A DNA stretch of 37,889 nucleotides from Betaproteobacteria bacterium (GCA_025360705.1 JANYBQ010000403.1:1-37889), one strand, 5' to 3'. Numbered from the stretch's first letter, positions 1-10,270 are shown. Notes: generated by a model not told the origin, from the letters alone. Numbers and translations: made by a program.

Positions 1-1113
1 GACGGTGATGCCGCCTTCTTTGACGCCGGTGGCGGCGCTGAGCTGTCCGCCGACCATTTCTGCAAATATGCGCAGCGTGTCCTTCAATGTGTCCACCGTG
101 TCAAACAACGGTTCTTTGTCTTCCTGGTTGTCCTTGTTGTAGGCCAGCGGTTGGGCTTTCATGAGCGTTAGCAGACCCATCAGATGACCGACTACGCGGC
201 CGGTTTTGCCACGCGCGAGCTCGGGTACATCGGGGTTTTTTTTCTGCGGCATGATGGAACTGCCGGTGCAAAAACGATCCGCCAGGTCGATGAAACCAAC
301 ACTCTGGCTCATCCACAACACCAGCTCTTCGCTCAGGCGGCTGGTGTGCACCATGGCCAGGCTGGCGGCGGACGCGAACTCGATCGCGAAGTCGCGGTCG
401 CTTACGGCGTCCAGGCTGTTCTGGCACACGGCTTCCATGCCCAGCGTCGCCGCCACGCGTTCGCGGTCCAGCGGGTAGCTGGTGCCGGCCAGCGCGGCGG
501 CGCCCAGCGGCAGGCGGTTGACGCGTTTGCGCACGTCCTGCAGGCGTTCGGCATCACGCGAGAACATCTCCACGTACGCCAGCATATGGTGGCCGAACGT
601 CACCGGTTGCGCTACCTGCAAATGCGTGAAGCCGGGAAGAATCACGTCGGCGTTTTTGTCGGCGATATCAACCAATGCTTTTTGCAATGCGTTCAGCAGT
701 GCCGTGATGAGGTCGATCTCGTCGCGCAGCCACAACCGAATGTCGGTCGCGATCTGGTCGTTGCGCGAACGTCCGGTGTGCAGGCGTTTTCCGGCGTCAC
801 CGACCAGTTGTGTCAGACGTGCCTCGATATTCAGGTGCACGTCTTCCAGATCCAGCTTCCATTCGAACGCGCCGGCCTCGATCTCTTGCGTGATGGTGGC
901 CATACCGCTCTGAATAGCGACGTAATCCGCCGGGCCGATAATGTTTTGGTGCGACAACATCTCGGCGTGCGCCAGCGAGCCGCGTATGTCCACTTGCCAC
1001 AGCCGCTTGTCGAAGAACACACTGGAGGTGTAGCGCTTGACCAGGTCGCTCATCGGTTCTGAAAACAGCGCCGACCAGGCCGCGGACTTGTTGTCGAGTT
1101 GGTTCTGGGACAT
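1..1113 (-). CDS. argH: Argininosuccinate lyase, 3' end cut off by the window edge
   Basis: Cleaves argininosuccinate to arginine and fumarate, the last step of arginine synthesis, as a cytoplasmic homotetramer. The 371 visible codons are open to base 1; the family is about 460-470 residues, so roughly the last 90 are outside. Visible family motifs are TGRSRND at residues 113-119, GFTHLQ near residue 160 with the conserved His, and the fumarase/lyase signature [12 protein letters not shown] near 280-292, which carries the flexible catalytic Ser loop. The ATG at 1113 starts MSQNQLDNK and fits family N-termini. It is transcribed away from the sensor kinase gene across an 85-base gap. In Pseudomonas argH also lies beside the algZ/algR pair, so this is old synteny. 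Identification is secure. Confidence 0.97.
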   Translation of the reverse strand, partial: MSQNQLDNKSAAWSALFSEPMSDLVKRYTSSVFFDKRLWQVDIRGSLAHAEMLSHQNIIGPADYVAIQSGMATITQEIEAGAFEWKLDLEDVHLNIEARLTQLVGDAGKRLHTGRSRNDQIATDIRLWLRDEIDLITALLNALQKALVDIADKNADVILPGFTHLQVAQPVTFGHHMLAYVEMFSRDAERLQDVRKRVNRLPLGAAALAGTSYPLDRERVAATLGMEAVCQNSLDAVSDRDFAIEFASAASLAMVHTSRLSEELVLWMSQSVGFIDLADRFCTGSSIMPQKKNPDVPELARGKTGRVVGHLMGLLTLMKAQPLAYNKDNQEDKEPLFDTVDTLKDTLRIFAEMVGGQLSAATGVKEGGITV

Positions 1114-1198
1114 AGATGAAGAGAAGTAGGAAGACACGCGCCGGACGGCTCGTGTGCAGGATCACCAATAATCAGGCTCCCAAGAGCGCGATGTCGTG

Positions 1199-2233
1199 AT
1201 GAAAGACACTGAAATTTTATCGACCTTTCTCGAACTGGACCCGCAGCCGCAACCGCGGGCTGAACGGGCGCTGGTATTCGATGCCTGCCAGGCGGGCGTG
1301 GTGTTGCGGGCGCTCCTGTTCGTGGAGGTGGTCGTGGGTGTGGGCGCCATGTTCGGCGCCGCCGATTTGCTGAACTGGGTGCTGCGCCTGTCCGTTCTGA
1401 CCGGCGCGGCCTTGCCTGCTACGCTGGTCTGGCTGATCGCGGCCTGCAGTCTGAAGCGGTGGCTTTCCCGATTGCCACCGTTCGGGCAGTATGGAGCTGG
1501 GCTGTTGCTGGGCGCATTGGCCGGCGTGTACGGCTGTGCCATGCTTCTGATGGTGGGGCTTACCGACCAGCCGCCCTGGATTGCATCCGCCAGCACCGGT
1601 GCCGCGTTGGCGGCCGCACTGGTGGCCGCGCTGGTATTGCGCGCCAAAGGCCGCGCACCGGCGGCAACGGCGGCCCGGCTGTCCGAGTTGCAGGCGCGTA
1701 TCCGGCCGCATTTTCTGTTCAACACGCTCAACAGCGCCATCGCGCTGGTGCGCGCCGAACCGGCCAAGGCCGAAACCTTGCTGGAGGATCTGAGTGACCT
1801 GTTCCGCCATGCGCTGATGGACCAGGGCGAGTCGGTAACGCTGAACGACGAGATTGCGTTGGCGCAACGTTATCTGGCGATCGAACAGGTACGTTTTGGC
1901 GAACGATTGCAGATGGAATGGGCGCTGGACCCACAGGCCGGCCAGGCGGTGTTGCCGCCTCTGTTGCTGCAACCGCTGGTCGAGAACGCCGTGCGCCACG
2001 GGGTGGAGCCCAGCGTGGCGGGCGCCACGGTGCGTATCTCCACCCGGCGACGCGGCTCGGTCGTGATTATCAAGGTGACCAATACCGTGCCGGCAGGCGC
2101 AGGCGCGCCCGGCCATGGCGTAGCGCTGGACAACGTGCGCGACCGGCTGCGGCTGCTGCATGACGTGCAAGGACAGTTTCGCTGTGGCCTGGTGGACGGG
2201 GTCTACCAGGTGCGTATGGAGGTGCCGATATGA
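1199..2233 (+). CDS. LytS/AlgZ-type sensor histidine kinase
   Basis: Membrane histidine kinase of the His_kinase (LytS/AlgZ/FimS) family, expected to phosphorylate the LytTR regulator encoded directly downstream. About four hydrophobic segments lie between residues 35 and 148. Then comes the phospho-acceptor box RIRPHFLFNTLN with His171, and an ATPase domain with N box LVENAVRHG (260-268) and glycine box GHGVALDNV (305-313). There is no recognisable periplasmic sensor domain, so the signal is unknown. The start may be the ATG at 1199 or the GTG immediately before it at 1196; neither has a strong ribosome binding site. In Pseudomonas the equivalent pair AlgZ-AlgR controls type IV pili and alginate. 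That role is not shown here, so no symbol is given. Confidence 0.9.
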   Translation: MKDTEILSTFLELDPQPQPRAERALVFDACQAGVVLRALLFVEVVVGVGAMFGAADLLNWVLRLSVLTGAALPATLVWLIAACSLKRWLSRLPPFGQYGAGLLLGALAGVYGCAMLLMVGLTDQPPWIASASTGAALAAALVAALVLRAKGRAPAATAARLSELQARIRPHFLFNTLNSAIALVRAEPAKAETLLEDLSDLFRHALMDQGESVTLNDEIALAQRYLAIEQVRFGERLQMEWALDPQAGQAVLPPLLLQPLVENAVRHGVEPSVAGATVRISTRRRGSVVIIKVTNTVPAGAGAPGHGVALDNVRDRLRLLHDVQGQFRCGLVDGVYQVRMEVPI

Positions 2234-2266
2234 ACGGGCCGGATAGGGACCTCAACAGGTGCTGCG

Positions 2267-3013
2267 ATGGGTCTTAAGGTGTTGATCGTCGACGATGAAA
2301 TGCTGGCGCGCGCTCGCCTGCGCACCTTGCTGGGGGAATGCACCAATCCGCCGACCAGCGTTGCCGGTGAAGCGGCAAGCGCTGCCCAGGCGCTCGAACT
2401 GCTGGCACGCCAGAGTTTCGATGTTGTGCTGCTCGACATCCATATGCCGGGTGCCGATGGCATGGCCCTGGCACAAACGCTGCGTGGCATGCCCGACGCA
2501 CCAGCGGTTGTGTTTGTCACCGCGCACGCCGAACATGCGTTGCAGGCTTTCGAGCTCGACGCGGCGGACTATCTGACCAAGCCGGTACGGCTGTCGCGCT
2601 TGATGGTGGCGCTGCAAAAAATTGAACGCCGCAGGTTGCCGGCGCGTCAGGAGCAGCGCGAAGGACTTGAAGAGTTCCTGGCGATCCAGGATCGCGGACG
2701 GACCGAGCGCGTACCTTTGGCCGAGGTGGTGTACCTCAAGGCCGAGCTCAAATACGTCACCGTGCGGACCGCCGCGCGCAGCTACCTGTTCGACGGATCG
2801 TTAAGCGAGCTGGAGGAAAAATACGCCCCGCAATTCCTGCGTATCCATCGCAACGCGCTGGTTTCCCGACGCGCGGTTCGTGCCGTGGAGAAACACTTCG
2901 ATGACGAAGAAGGCGAGGGTTGGGCGGTCCGTTTGCAAGGGGTGAATGAGGTGTTGGCGATATCGCGGCGGCAACTGCCCGCCGTGCGTGAACTGGTCAG
3001 CGGGAGCGCATGA
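2267..3013 (+). CDS. LytTR-family response regulator (AlgR-like)
   Basis: Cognate regulator of the upstream kinase. Residues 1-115 form a receiver domain with the acidic pair Asp9-Asp10, the phospho-acceptor Asp57 in VVLLDIHMPG, Thr85 and Lys105 in the YLTKPVR motif. Residues from about 145 to 245 form a LytTR DNA-binding domain, recognisable by the stretches YLKAELKYV and FLRIHRNALV. The length of 248 residues matches AlgR. The gene starts 33 bases after the kinase stop and is surely co-transcribed with it. It ends only 14 bases before the convergent ppc stop, and I see no terminator in that space. In Pseudomonas algR is followed by hemC; here ppc sits between them on the other strand. Confidence 0.93.
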   Translation: MGLKVLIVDDEMLARARLRTLLGECTNPPTSVAGEAASAAQALELLARQSFDVVLLDIHMPGADGMALAQTLRGMPDAPAVVFVTAHAEHALQAFELDAADYLTKPVRLSRLMVALQKIERRRLPARQEQREGLEEFLAIQDRGRTERVPLAEVVYLKAELKYVTVRTAARSYLFDGSLSELEEKYAPQFLRIHRNALVSRRAVRAVEKHFDDEEGEGWAVRLQGVNEVLAISRRQLPAVRELVSGSA

Positions 3014-3027
3014 GCTTCATGCGGTCG

Positions 3028-5940
3028 TCATCCGGTATTGCGCAACCCTGCCGCGATCCCATTGATCGAGATATGAATGCCGCGCCGTACGCGTTCATCG
3101 GTTTGCCCGGCGCGAAAGCGGCGCACCAGTTCCACCTGCAGATGGTGCAGCGGGTCGATATACGGAAAGCGATGGCGGATCGAGCGTTGCAGCGCGGCGT
3201 TGTTGGCCAAACGCTGTTTGTGCCCGGTAATCATCGACAACGCGTCCGCCGTCAAGTGCCATTCGGCTTCGATCGCGGCGAGTATCTTTTTGCGCAGACG
3301 GATGTTGCCCACCAGTTCCGCGTAGCGCGAGGCCAGCGCCAGGTCGCTCTTGGCCATGACCATGTCCATGTTGGACAGCAGAGTGCGAAAAAACGGCCAT
3401 TGCCGGTACATCTTTTGCAGCAGCGCAAGTTGTTCCTTGCGGCCTTTGGAATCGGGCGAGGCGAGCAATAGTTGGACGGCCGAACCAAAGCCATACCAGC
3501 CCGGCAATGTAAGCCGGCACTGGCCCCAGCTGAAGCCCCACGGAATGGCACGCAGATCCTCGATTTTTTGCGATGGCTTGCGCGATGCCGGACGCGAGCC
3601 GATGTTGAGTTCGGCGATTTCGCGGATCGGTGTGGACTGAAAAAAGTATTCGGTAAATCCCGGCGTCTCGTAGACCAGCGCGCGGTAGGCCGCCATGCTG
3701 GCATCGGACAGACAAGCCGCGGTGCGCAGGAAGTCCTTGCTGGCCGGCTTGGTGGTCTGCAACAAGGTCGCTTCCAGTGTTGCCGCGACCAGGGTTTCCA
3801 GATTGCGCCGGCCAATTTCGGGGTTGGCATATTTGGAGCCTATGACTTCACCTTGCTCGGTCAGGCGAATCTGTCCGCGTACCGTGCCGGGTGGCTGCGC
3901 CAGGATGGCTTGGTAACTCGGACCACCGCCGCGCCCGACGGTGCCGCCGCGCCCGTGGAACATGCGCAACCGGATCGGTGTAGCTGGGACCCCCACGCTT
4001 GTCACTGCGTGTACTGCGCTGCCCCCCGAGGGGGCGTTCGCGCCTTGGGGCGGCCCGGCGGCGCTCAATCCGCGCTGGGCCAATTCGTCGAACAATTCCA
4101 CCAGCGCGATCTCGGCCAGGTAGAGCTCCCAGTTGCTGGTGAATATGCCGCCGTCCTTGTTGCTGTCCGAGTAGCCCAGCATGATGTCCTGCTCCGCACC
4201 GCTGCGCCGCACCAGCGCGCCCACACCGGGTAACCAATAGAAACCGCGCATGATCGCCGCCGCGTTGCGCAGGTCGGAGATGGTTTCGAACAGCGGCACC
4301 ACGATCAGCTCGGCCCTTGCCTCCGCATCCAGCGTGCCGTGCATCAAACCGGTTTCTTTTTGCAGCAGCAGAACCTCGAGCAGGTCGCTGACGCTCTCGG
4401 TGTGGCTGATGATGTAGTGGCGTATCGCCTGTTCGCCATACTGCGCCAGCATCTGGCGCGCGCATTCGAAAATCGCCAGTTCGGACCGCGCCAGTTCAGA
4501 GTAGGCGTGGCGCATCACGCGCAGCGGCCGGGCGTCGCATAACAGCCGCTGCAGCACCTGGCGTTTGGCGGTCTCATCGAGCTTGGCGTAGTCGGGTTCT
4601 ATACGCGCAACGGCGAGCAACTCGGCCACCACCTCTTCGTGTTTATCCGAGCTTTGACGCAGATCCACCGTGGCCAGATGAAATCCGAACACCTCCGCCG
4701 CGCGCATCAGCGGATGCAGGCGTTGTGTCGCCAGCGCGGCTCCATGGTGGGTCTTGAGCGAGGCGTCGATGGTGCGCAGGTCGGCGCTGAACTCACGCAC
4801 GTGGGCGTAAGGGTTCTGCGGCGCCACCGCATGGCGCGCGGCCTCGCCGCCGGTCAACTGCTTCAGGGTGGCCGCGAGGCGGGCATAAACACCGGTCAGC
4901 GCACGCCGGTAAGGTTCGTCCTCGCGGTGTTCGTTGGTGTCGGGCGACCGATCGGCCAGTTTCTGCATCTCGGGTGAACAACTCACCAGCAGCGCCGATA
5001 CCGACAACTCTCCGCCCAGGTAATGCACTTCGGTCAGGTAGTGGCGCAGCGCGACTTCGGCCTGGCGGCGCAGAGCGTATGACAAGGTCTCGGCGCTTAC
5101 GTTGGGATTGCCGTCGCGGTCGCCGCCGATCCACTGGCCCATGCGCAGGAAACTGTGGATGCCGCTCTGGCCAAGTTCGGCTTCGAGATTGGCGTAAAGC
5201 TTGGGAATTTCGCGCAGAAAAGTGGCTTCGTAATAACTCAACGCGTTTTCGATTTCATCGGCTACCGTGAGTTTGGTGAAGCGTAATAAACGTGTTTGCC
5301 ACAGCTGCATCACGCGCGATCGGATTTGCGCTTCATTGGCGGCCAGTTCCTTGGGCGTCAGCGCGTCCTTGCGTGCCGGGGTGGCACTGGAACGCAGCTT
5401 GATCGCATCACGCGCCACCAGCAGTTGCGCGATGCCGCGCTCCGCATCCAGGATGCTTTTACGCTGCACCTCGGTCGGATGGGCGGTTAGTACCGGGGAA
5501 ACGAAACTGCTGGCCAGCGTCTCCACAATGGCGGCCGGTGTAATGCCGGCCCAGCGCAGGCGCGACAGCGCCACTTCGATGCTGCCTTCCTGCGTTTCGC
5601 CGGCGCGTTCATGGATTGCCCGGCGCCGGATGTGGTGGCGGTCCTCGGCCAGATTGGCCAGGTGGCTGAAATACGTGAAGGCACGGATCACGCTCACCGT
5701 CTGATCGCCGCTCAGCGCCGTCAGCAGCTTCTTGAGCGCACGGTCCGCCTCGGGGTCCGCGTCGCGCCTGAAAGCCACCGACAACTTGCGGATCTGCTCT
5801 ATCAGGTTGAACGCCGCGTCGCCGTCCTGGTCGCGTATTACATCGCCCAGAATTCGGCCAAGCAAACGGATGTCCTCTACCAGAGGGCGTTCGTTTTCGC
5901 GCGAGCGTTGCGGAGATTCGGTAGCGGGGTTTGCGGGCAT
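3028..5940 (-). CDS. ppc: Phosphoenolpyruvate carboxylase with an in-frame insertion
   Basis: Carboxylates phosphoenolpyruvate with bicarbonate to oxaloacetate, refilling the TCA cycle. The 970-residue product has the catalytic His154 in [12 protein letters not shown], the [10 protein letters not shown] motif near 588-598, the mobile catalytic loop [13 protein letters not shown] from 661, LTEQGEVI, and the typical C-terminal RNTG. It is longer than most bacterial homologues (about 880-940). Part of the excess is an Ala/Gly/Pro-rich segment at residues 626-655, placed between the helix ending ELAQRG and the strand [10 protein letters not shown], where homologues have only a few residues. That segment is encoded by a palindromic GC-rich element listed separately. 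The reading frame stays open and all catalytic motifs are intact, so the enzyme is probably active. It is divergent from hemC. Confidence 0.97.
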   Translation of the reverse strand: MPANPATESPQRSRENERPLVEDIRLLGRILGDVIRDQDGDAAFNLIEQIRKLSVAFRRDADPEADRALKKLLTALSGDQTVSVIRAFTYFSHLANLAEDRHHIRRRAIHERAGETQEGSIEVALSRLRWAGITPAAIVETLASSFVSPVLTAHPTEVQRKSILDAERGIAQLLVARDAIKLRSSATPARKDALTPKELAANEAQIRSRVMQLWQTRLLRFTKLTVADEIENALSYYEATFLREIPKLYANLEAELGQSGIHSFLRMGQWIGGDRDGNPNVSAETLSYALRRQAEVALRHYLTEVHYLGGELSVSALLVSCSPEMQKLADRSPDTNEHREDEPYRRALTGVYARLAATLKQLTGGEAARHAVAPQNPYAHVREFSADLRTIDASLKTHHGAALATQRLHPLMRAAEVFGFHLATVDLRQSSDKHEEVVAELLAVARIEPDYAKLDETAKRQVLQRLLCDARPLRVMRHAYSELARSELAIFECARQMLAQYGEQAIRHYIISHTESVSDLLEVLLLQKETGLMHGTLDAEARAELIVVPLFETISDLRNAAAIMRGFYWLPGVGALVRRSGAEQDIMLGYSDSNKDGGIFTSNWELYLAEIALVELFDELAQRGLSAAGPPQGANAPSGGSAVHAVTSVGVPATPIRLRMFHGRGGTVGRGGGPSYQAILAQPPGTVRGQIRLTEQGEVIGSKYANPEIGRRNLETLVAATLEATLLQTTKPASKDFLRTAACLSDASMAAYRALVYETPGFTEYFFQSTPIREIAELNIGSRPASRKPSQKIEDLRAIPWGFSWGQCRLTLPGWYGFGSAVQLLLASPDSKGRKEQLALLQKMYRQWPFFRTLLSNMDMVMAKSDLALASRYAELVGNIRLRKKILAAIEAEWHLTADALSMITGHKQRLANNAALQRSIRHRFPYIDPLHHLQVELVRRFRAGQTDERVRRGIHISINGIAAGLRNTG
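3976..4065. repeat. In-frame palindromic GC-rich element inside ppc
   Basis: About 90 bases encode residues 626-655 of PEP carboxylase and have no counterpart in the family at this position. The segment holds several inverted repeats: CACGC/GCGTG at 3994-3998 and 4007-4011, the perfect GCCCCC-CGA-GGGGGC at 4021-4035, and CGCC/GGCG at 4041-4044 and 4049-4052. Its edges are estimated from where homology to PEP carboxylase resumes, so they may be off by several bases. The pattern resembles intergenic palindromic repeats I recall from Comamonadaceae genomes. I saw no second copy in this window. The length is a multiple of three and has no stop on the coding strand. Confidence 0.6.
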
Positions 5941-6018
5941 GACAATCGTGGCCGGCGGGGCCTGTGGCGGTGTTCGCGCATGCTAGCATCGACCGTGCCA
6001 ACCGATGGACGCCAGCGC

Positions 6019-7002
6019 ATGCCTTTGACCTCTTCCGTTCCACAAACTTCTGTGCGGTCGCTGGTGATTGCAAGCCGTGAAAGCCAGCTGGCCTTGTGGC
6101 AGGCGCGGTATGTGCAGAAACGGCTCGAACAACTGGGCCACAAAGTAACCGTGCTCGGCATGACCACGCGCGGCGACCAGATCCTGGACCGGACGCTGAG
6201 CAAAGTGGGCGGCAAGGGACTCTTCGTCAAGGAGCTTGAATCGGCACTGGAAGACGGCCGTGCCGACCTGGCGGTGCATTCGCTCAAGGACGTGCCGATG
6301 GATTTGCCCGAAGGCTTCACGCTGGGCTGCGTGATGGAGCGAGAGGACCCGCGCGATGCCTGGGTATCCAACCGCTATTCCAGTCTGGCCGACTTGCCGC
6401 CCGGGGCGGTGGTGGGTACTTCGAGTCTGCGCCGTGTGGTTCTGCTGCGCGACTGCTTCGCGCGATTGGGCCGGTCGGACATTCGCATCGAACCACTGCG
6501 CGGCAACGTCAATACGCGGCTGCGCAAACTCGACGAAGGGTTGTTCGACGCGATCGTGCTGGCGGTTGCCGGGCTTAAACGCCTGGGATTCGCGAACCGC
6601 ATAAGCCACGCCTTCGAGCCCGGCCAGATGTTGCCGGCGGCTGGTCAGGGCGCTCTGGCCATAGAGGTGCTGGCGCAGCGCCAGGATCTGTTGCTGGCAT
6701 TGGCTCCATTGGCGCACCAGCCCTCCTGGCTGGCCGTAACGGCGGAGCGCGCGGTCAGCCGCGAAATGGGCGGCAGTTGTTCGATGCCGCTGGCGGCCCA
6801 TGCGGTGTGGCAAGGTCAGACGACGCTGCATATCGATGCGGCTTGGGGTGAGGTCGAGGATGCACCGGGTGCCGGAGTCGTGCCGCCATTGATACGCGCT
6901 GTCGGCAGTGCGGCCGTCTCGACAATCGAAGAGGCGCGCCTGCTCGGGCAGCGGGTGGCGCAGCAGCTTTGCGAACGCGGCGCGCTTCGATTCCGGGCTT
7001 GA
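6019..7002 (+). CDS. hemC: Hydroxymethylbilane synthase (porphobilinogen deaminase)
   Basis: Condenses four porphobilinogen molecules to hydroxymethylbilane in tetrapyrrole synthesis. Catalytic Asp91 lies in HSLKDVPM. The dipyrromethane cofactor is attached through Cys254 in GGSCSMPL. The motifs [15 protein letters not shown] and LRGNVNTRL are all present. I chose the ATG at 6019 (MPLTSSVPQ), which gives 327 residues, close to the usual 310; an in-frame ATG at 5980 would add 13 residues with no family support. It is the first gene of hemC-hemD-hemX-hemY and is divergent from ppc across 78 bases that must hold both promoters, though I see no convincing -35/-10 pair there. Confidence 0.96.
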   Translation: MPLTSSVPQTSVRSLVIASRESQLALWQARYVQKRLEQLGHKVTVLGMTTRGDQILDRTLSKVGGKGLFVKELESALEDGRADLAVHSLKDVPMDLPEGFTLGCVMEREDPRDAWVSNRYSSLADLPPGAVVGTSSLRRVVLLRDCFARLGRSDIRIEPLRGNVNTRLRKLDEGLFDAIVLAVAGLKRLGFANRISHAFEPGQMLPAAGQGALAIEVLAQRQDLLLALAPLAHQPSWLAVTAERAVSREMGGSCSMPLAAHAVWQGQTTLHIDAAWGEVEDAPGAGVVPPLIRAVGSAAVSTIEEARLLGQRVAQQLCERGALRFRA

Positions 7003-7022
7003 CGCGCGGATTTTTCGCCTCC

Positions 7023-7832
7023 ATGCGTGTCATTGTTACCCGGCCGGAACGCGAAGCGCGCGCCTGGGTCGAGGCGCTGGTCGAACGCGGCCTCGACGCG
7101 CTGGCCCTGCCCTTGATCGACATCCGTCCAGTGTCCGATCCGGCTGACATGCTTGCCGTGTGGCATCGGCTGGGCGACTATGCCGCGCTGATGTTCGTAA
7201 GTGGTATCGCAGTGGAGCATTTTTTTGCGGTGAAAACGCTTGTCCACCGCAGTTCCGATGCGGTAGGGCGCAAGACGCGCTTTTGGGGACCGGGTCCGGG
7301 AACCGCGGCCGCCTTGCGGCGTCATGGTGTTGACGCAAGCCTGATAGACGCACCTCCGCTGGACCGTGGCCAGTTCGATTCGGAAGCCTTATGGGACGTA
7401 GTGCAGACGCAGGTGCAAGCCGGGGACCGGATATTGATCGTGCGCGGCGGCGATGACGCTCAGGACCAAGCAGCTACGCAGGGTGCTGCTACAGCGGGTT
7501 ATGGGCGCGACTGGCTGGCGCGGCGCCTGTTGCAAGCCGGCGCACTGGTTGAATTCGTGCTGGCTTACCGGCGCGCTGCGCCGGTTCTCAGCACTGCGCA
7601 AAGTACCACCCTTCAAGACGCTGCGAATGACGGTTCGATCTGGCTGTTTACCAGTGCCCTGGCGGTGGCCAACCTGCGTGCCTGTTCGCCCCGGCAAAGC
7701 TGGGCGGACGCAAGTGCAATTGCCACCCACCCGCGTATCGCGGACGCCGCGCGCGCGGCTGGTTTCGGTGTTGTATGGGAGTCACGTCCTGGCGTTTCAG
7801 AAGTGGTGGCCTCGATAGAATCCATTCGATGA
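7023..7832 (+). CDS. hemD: Uroporphyrinogen-III synthase
   Basis: Closes and isomerises hydroxymethylbilane to uroporphyrinogen III. The family is poorly conserved, but the N-terminal MRVIVTRPE start, the FVSGIAVEHFF segment, the GPGTAAALRRHGV segment and the C-terminal WLFTSALAVANL and THPRIADAARAAGF segments fit HemD. The order after hemC supports the call. The product has 269 residues, a usual length. The ATG at 7023 follows the hemC stop by 20 bases; upstream in-frame starts would overlap hemC and add non-homologous residues. Its TGA overlaps the start of the next gene in an ATGA, which suggests translational coupling. Confidence 0.93.
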   Translation: MRVIVTRPEREARAWVEALVERGLDALALPLIDIRPVSDPADMLAVWHRLGDYAALMFVSGIAVEHFFAVKTLVHRSSDAVGRKTRFWGPGPGTAAALRRHGVDASLIDAPPLDRGQFDSEALWDVVQTQVQAGDRILIVRGGDDAQDQAATQGAATAGYGRDWLARRLLQAGALVEFVLAYRRAAPVLSTAQSTTLQDAANDGSIWLFTSALAVANLRACSPRQSWADASAIATHPRIADAARAAGFGVVWESRPGVSEVVASIESIR

Positions 7833-8905
7833 ATGCCGACCCACCCGTCCAGATGGCGCCAGATGCTGGCCCGGCGGCTGGTATTTCCGGCGCGACAGGA
7901 CATATCGATCCACCGGCCATCGGGTCAGCGCGTTCATCCGGGTTGGCACTCGCCGCGTTGGTATTGGCACTGGCCGCGCTGGTCGCAACCGGCATGGCCT
8001 GGCAACGGGTGACAGGCATGCGGGAGCAGCTCGCGCGCCAGAGCGCCGAGTCCGCCGCGCTGGCGGTCGAAGCGCGTTCCATCGCGCGGCAGGCGCAAGA
8101 GTTGGCACGCGACACGGCGGCCCGTCTGGCGATATCGGAAATCAAGCTCAGCGAAGTGGCATTGCAGCGGGTGCAACTTGAGGACCTGATCCAGAGCCTG
8201 TCGCGTTCGCGCGATGAAAACCTGGTGGTGGACATCGACTCGGCGGTGCGTCTGGCGCAGCAGCAAGCCCAGCTCACCGGCAGCGTGGAGCCACTCGTGG
8301 CGGCGCTTAAAAGTGCCGATCTGCGCGTGACGCGCGCCGCCCAGCCCCGGCTGGCGCAGCTGCAGCGCGCGATTGCACGCGACCTCGCACGTATCGCCGG
8401 CGCCACAGTGTCCGACACACCGACGCTGCTGGTGCGCATTGACGAGTTACTGCGTATGGCGGACGAACTTCCGCTGGTCAACGCGGTGGCCGCGGTAAGC
8501 GCCAGCGGCATGCTGAAGCGGAGGGACGGCGAGACCATGCCCAAGTGGTGGGAACGCATCCTCCAGCTGGTGGGTCAAGAGGCCAGGAACCTGTTGCGGG
8601 TGAGCCGCATCGAGCAGCCGGAGGCGGCACTTTTATCGCCGGAGCAATCGTTCTTCGTGCGCGAGAATTTCAAGCTCAAGTTGCTCAACGCGCGCCTCGG
8701 CTTGCTGGCGCGCCAGCTTGAATCGGCGCGTGCGGATCTGGCTTCGGCATCGGCATCGCTGAACAAATACTTCGATCCCGCGTCGCGCAAGACACAATCC
8801 GCCGCCAACCTGTTGCAGCAGGTCCAGGGCCAGATGAAAACGATGGAGCTGCCACGCGTGGATGAGACTCTTGCGGCCCTGACCACGGCGGCGGCCGGGC
8901 GATAA
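7829..8905 (+). CDS. hemX: HemX-family membrane protein
   Basis: Member of the proteobacterial HemX family, often annotated as uroporphyrinogen-III C-methyltransferase although this type lacks a tetrapyrrole methylase domain. The 358-residue product has a Pro/Gly/Ala-rich cytoplasmic start (1-36), one transmembrane helix at about 38-57 (LALAALVLALAALVATGMAW), an Ala/Gln/Arg-rich coiled coil to about residue 135, and a periplasmic helical domain. It begins in an ATGA overlap with hemD. The biochemical role is unproven; association with HemY and a scaffolding or regulatory role in heme synthesis are inferences from the operon. Confidence 0.88.
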   Translation: MNADPPVQMAPDAGPAAGISGATGHIDPPAIGSARSSGLALAALVLALAALVATGMAWQRVTGMREQLARQSAESAALAVEARSIARQAQELARDTAARLAISEIKLSEVALQRVQLEDLIQSLSRSRDENLVVDIDSAVRLAQQQAQLTGSVEPLVAALKSADLRVTRAAQPRLAQLQRAIARDLARIAGATVSDTPTLLVRIDELLRMADELPLVNAVAAVSASGMLKRRDGETMPKWWERILQLVGQEARNLLRVSRIEQPEAALLSPEQSFFVRENFKLKLLNARLGLLARQLESARADLASASASLNKYFDPASRKTQSAANLLQQVQGQMKTMELPRVDETLAALTTAAAGR

Positions 8906-8920
8906 CGCGGCAAGCCTGCG

Positions 8921-10198
8921 ATGCGTATTGCCCTGTGGTTGCTGGCGCTGTTCGGGATTGCGGTCGCGGCGGCGCTGTTTGCCGGCAACAACCCGGGGTC
9001 AATCACGCTGTTCTGGCCTCCATACCGAATCGACCTTTCACTGAATTTGTTCATGCTCCTGCTGCTGGGCGCTTTCCTGACGCTGCATCTGGCCTGGCGC
9101 GCGCTGTCGGCCTTTTTCGCGCTACCGCGGGAAGCCAGGTTGTGGCGCTTACGGCAACGCGAGCGCAGTATGCAACTGGCTTTGCTGGACGCTTTTTCAC
9201 AGTTGACGGCAGGCCGGTTCGTGCGCGCCCGCAAAGCCGCTGAATCGGTACTGACGCAGGTCCAGTCGCTTGAGACTGGCGGAGACAAGCTGGGTTATGC
9301 GGCGCGCCTGCGCGCGGTGTCGCACCTGTTGGTGGCCGAAGCGGCACACGCCTTGCAGGACCGCGTCGCGCGCGAGCAGCATTACCGCATGGCGCTGGAA
9401 CAGGCCTCGCAGGGCACGGTGCCGGAGACGCGCGAAGGTGTGCAGTTGAGCGCCGCCAGCTGGGCGCTGGACGACCGCGATGCACCGCTGGCCTTGCAGT
9501 TCCTGGACGAGATGGGGCAGGGCGCCGCGCGCCGGACACTGGCCTTGCGGCTGCGCTTGAAGGCGGCGCGCATGGCCCGGCGTACGCTGGCCGCGCTGGA
9601 AACGGCGCGTTTGCTGGCCAAGCACCGCGCCCTGTCGGAGACCGCGGCGCAAGGCGTTCTGCGTGGTATGGCGATTGAATTGATCGACGACGCCCACGAT
9701 CCGGCGCAGTTGCAAAAGGCCTGGGCGCAGCTGGACGCGGCCGAACGCGCCATGCCCGACGTGGCGATCCAGGCGGCGGACCGTCTGCTTTTGCTGGGTG
9801 GCGACCATGCGCTGGGGCGCCAATGGTTATCGCCGACATGGGACCTGATGCAGGAACGCCCAGGCGCTATCAGCCCGCAACAATGCGTGAACCTGGTACG
9901 CGCGCTGGAGCGCGGCTTCGCCAGCGTGGCCGGCGCCCCGGACGTGGAATGGTTGACGCGCATCGAGTCGGCCCAGTTGAAGAATCCGGGCGACGCGGTG
10001 TTGCAGTATCTGGCCGGAGTCACCTGCATGCGGCTGCAACTATGGGGCAAGGCGCGCCAGTTATTGACCCAGTCCCTGACCCGCTTGCAGGACGCAGGCC
10101 TGCGCCGGGATGCGTGGCGTCTGCTGGCCGAACTGGCTCAGGAACAAGGGGACGCCGACGCGGCGACACAAGCCTGGAGAAACGCCGCGCAGGCCTGA
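8921..10198 (+). CDS. hemY: HemY-type TPR membrane protein of the heme operon
   Basis: Inner-membrane protein of the proteobacterial HemY_N family, unrelated to the Bacillus oxidase of the same name. Two hydrophobic helices (about residues 3-20 and 38-60) carry the family pattern GNNPGSITLFWPPYRIDLSLN between them. The rest, to residue 425, is a helical repeat region of TPR type with many Ala/Leu/Arg helices. The start lies 15 bases after hemX. Work in Enterobacteria links HemY to heme homeostasis, but no enzymatic residue is visible. It is the last gene of the operon and faces rne tail to tail. Confidence 0.88.
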   Translation: MRIALWLLALFGIAVAAALFAGNNPGSITLFWPPYRIDLSLNLFMLLLLGAFLTLHLAWRALSAFFALPREARLWRLRQRERSMQLALLDAFSQLTAGRFVRARKAAESVLTQVQSLETGGDKLGYAARLRAVSHLLVAEAAHALQDRVAREQHYRMALEQASQGTVPETREGVQLSAASWALDDRDAPLALQFLDEMGQGAARRTLALRLRLKAARMARRTLAALETARLLAKHRALSETAAQGVLRGMAIELIDDAHDPAQLQKAWAQLDAAERAMPDVAIQAADRLLLLGGDHALGRQWLSPTWDLMQERPGAISPQQCVNLVRALERGFASVAGAPDVEWLTRIESAQLKNPGDAVLQYLAGVTCMRLQLWGKARQLLTQSLTRLQDAGLRRDAWRLLAELAQEQGDADAATQAWRNAAQA

Positions 10199-10220
10199 AA
10201 GGCCGCGAATCTTTCTATTG

Positions 10221-10270
10221 CGCGGGCGAATCTGGCGCCTGCCCGCGGCGCTCACCGTACACCGGTACGG
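10221..10270 (+). terminator. Paired hairpins between hemY and rne
   Basis: Two inverted repeats fill the gap between the convergent hemY and rne genes. CGCGGGC at 10221-10227 pairs with GCCCGCG at 10241-10247. CCGTAC at 10255-10260 pairs with GTACGG at 10265-10270 over a four-base loop. Neither is followed by a run of T on either strand, so intrinsic termination is doubtful; they may instead mark Rho-dependent ends or protect 3' ends. Confidence 0.35.

Noticed and set aside
184-1062. A 292-codon open frame on the plus strand
   Set aside because: Lies fully opposite argH, whose product has all family motifs; the plus frame reads as random His/Gln/Arg-rich sequence.
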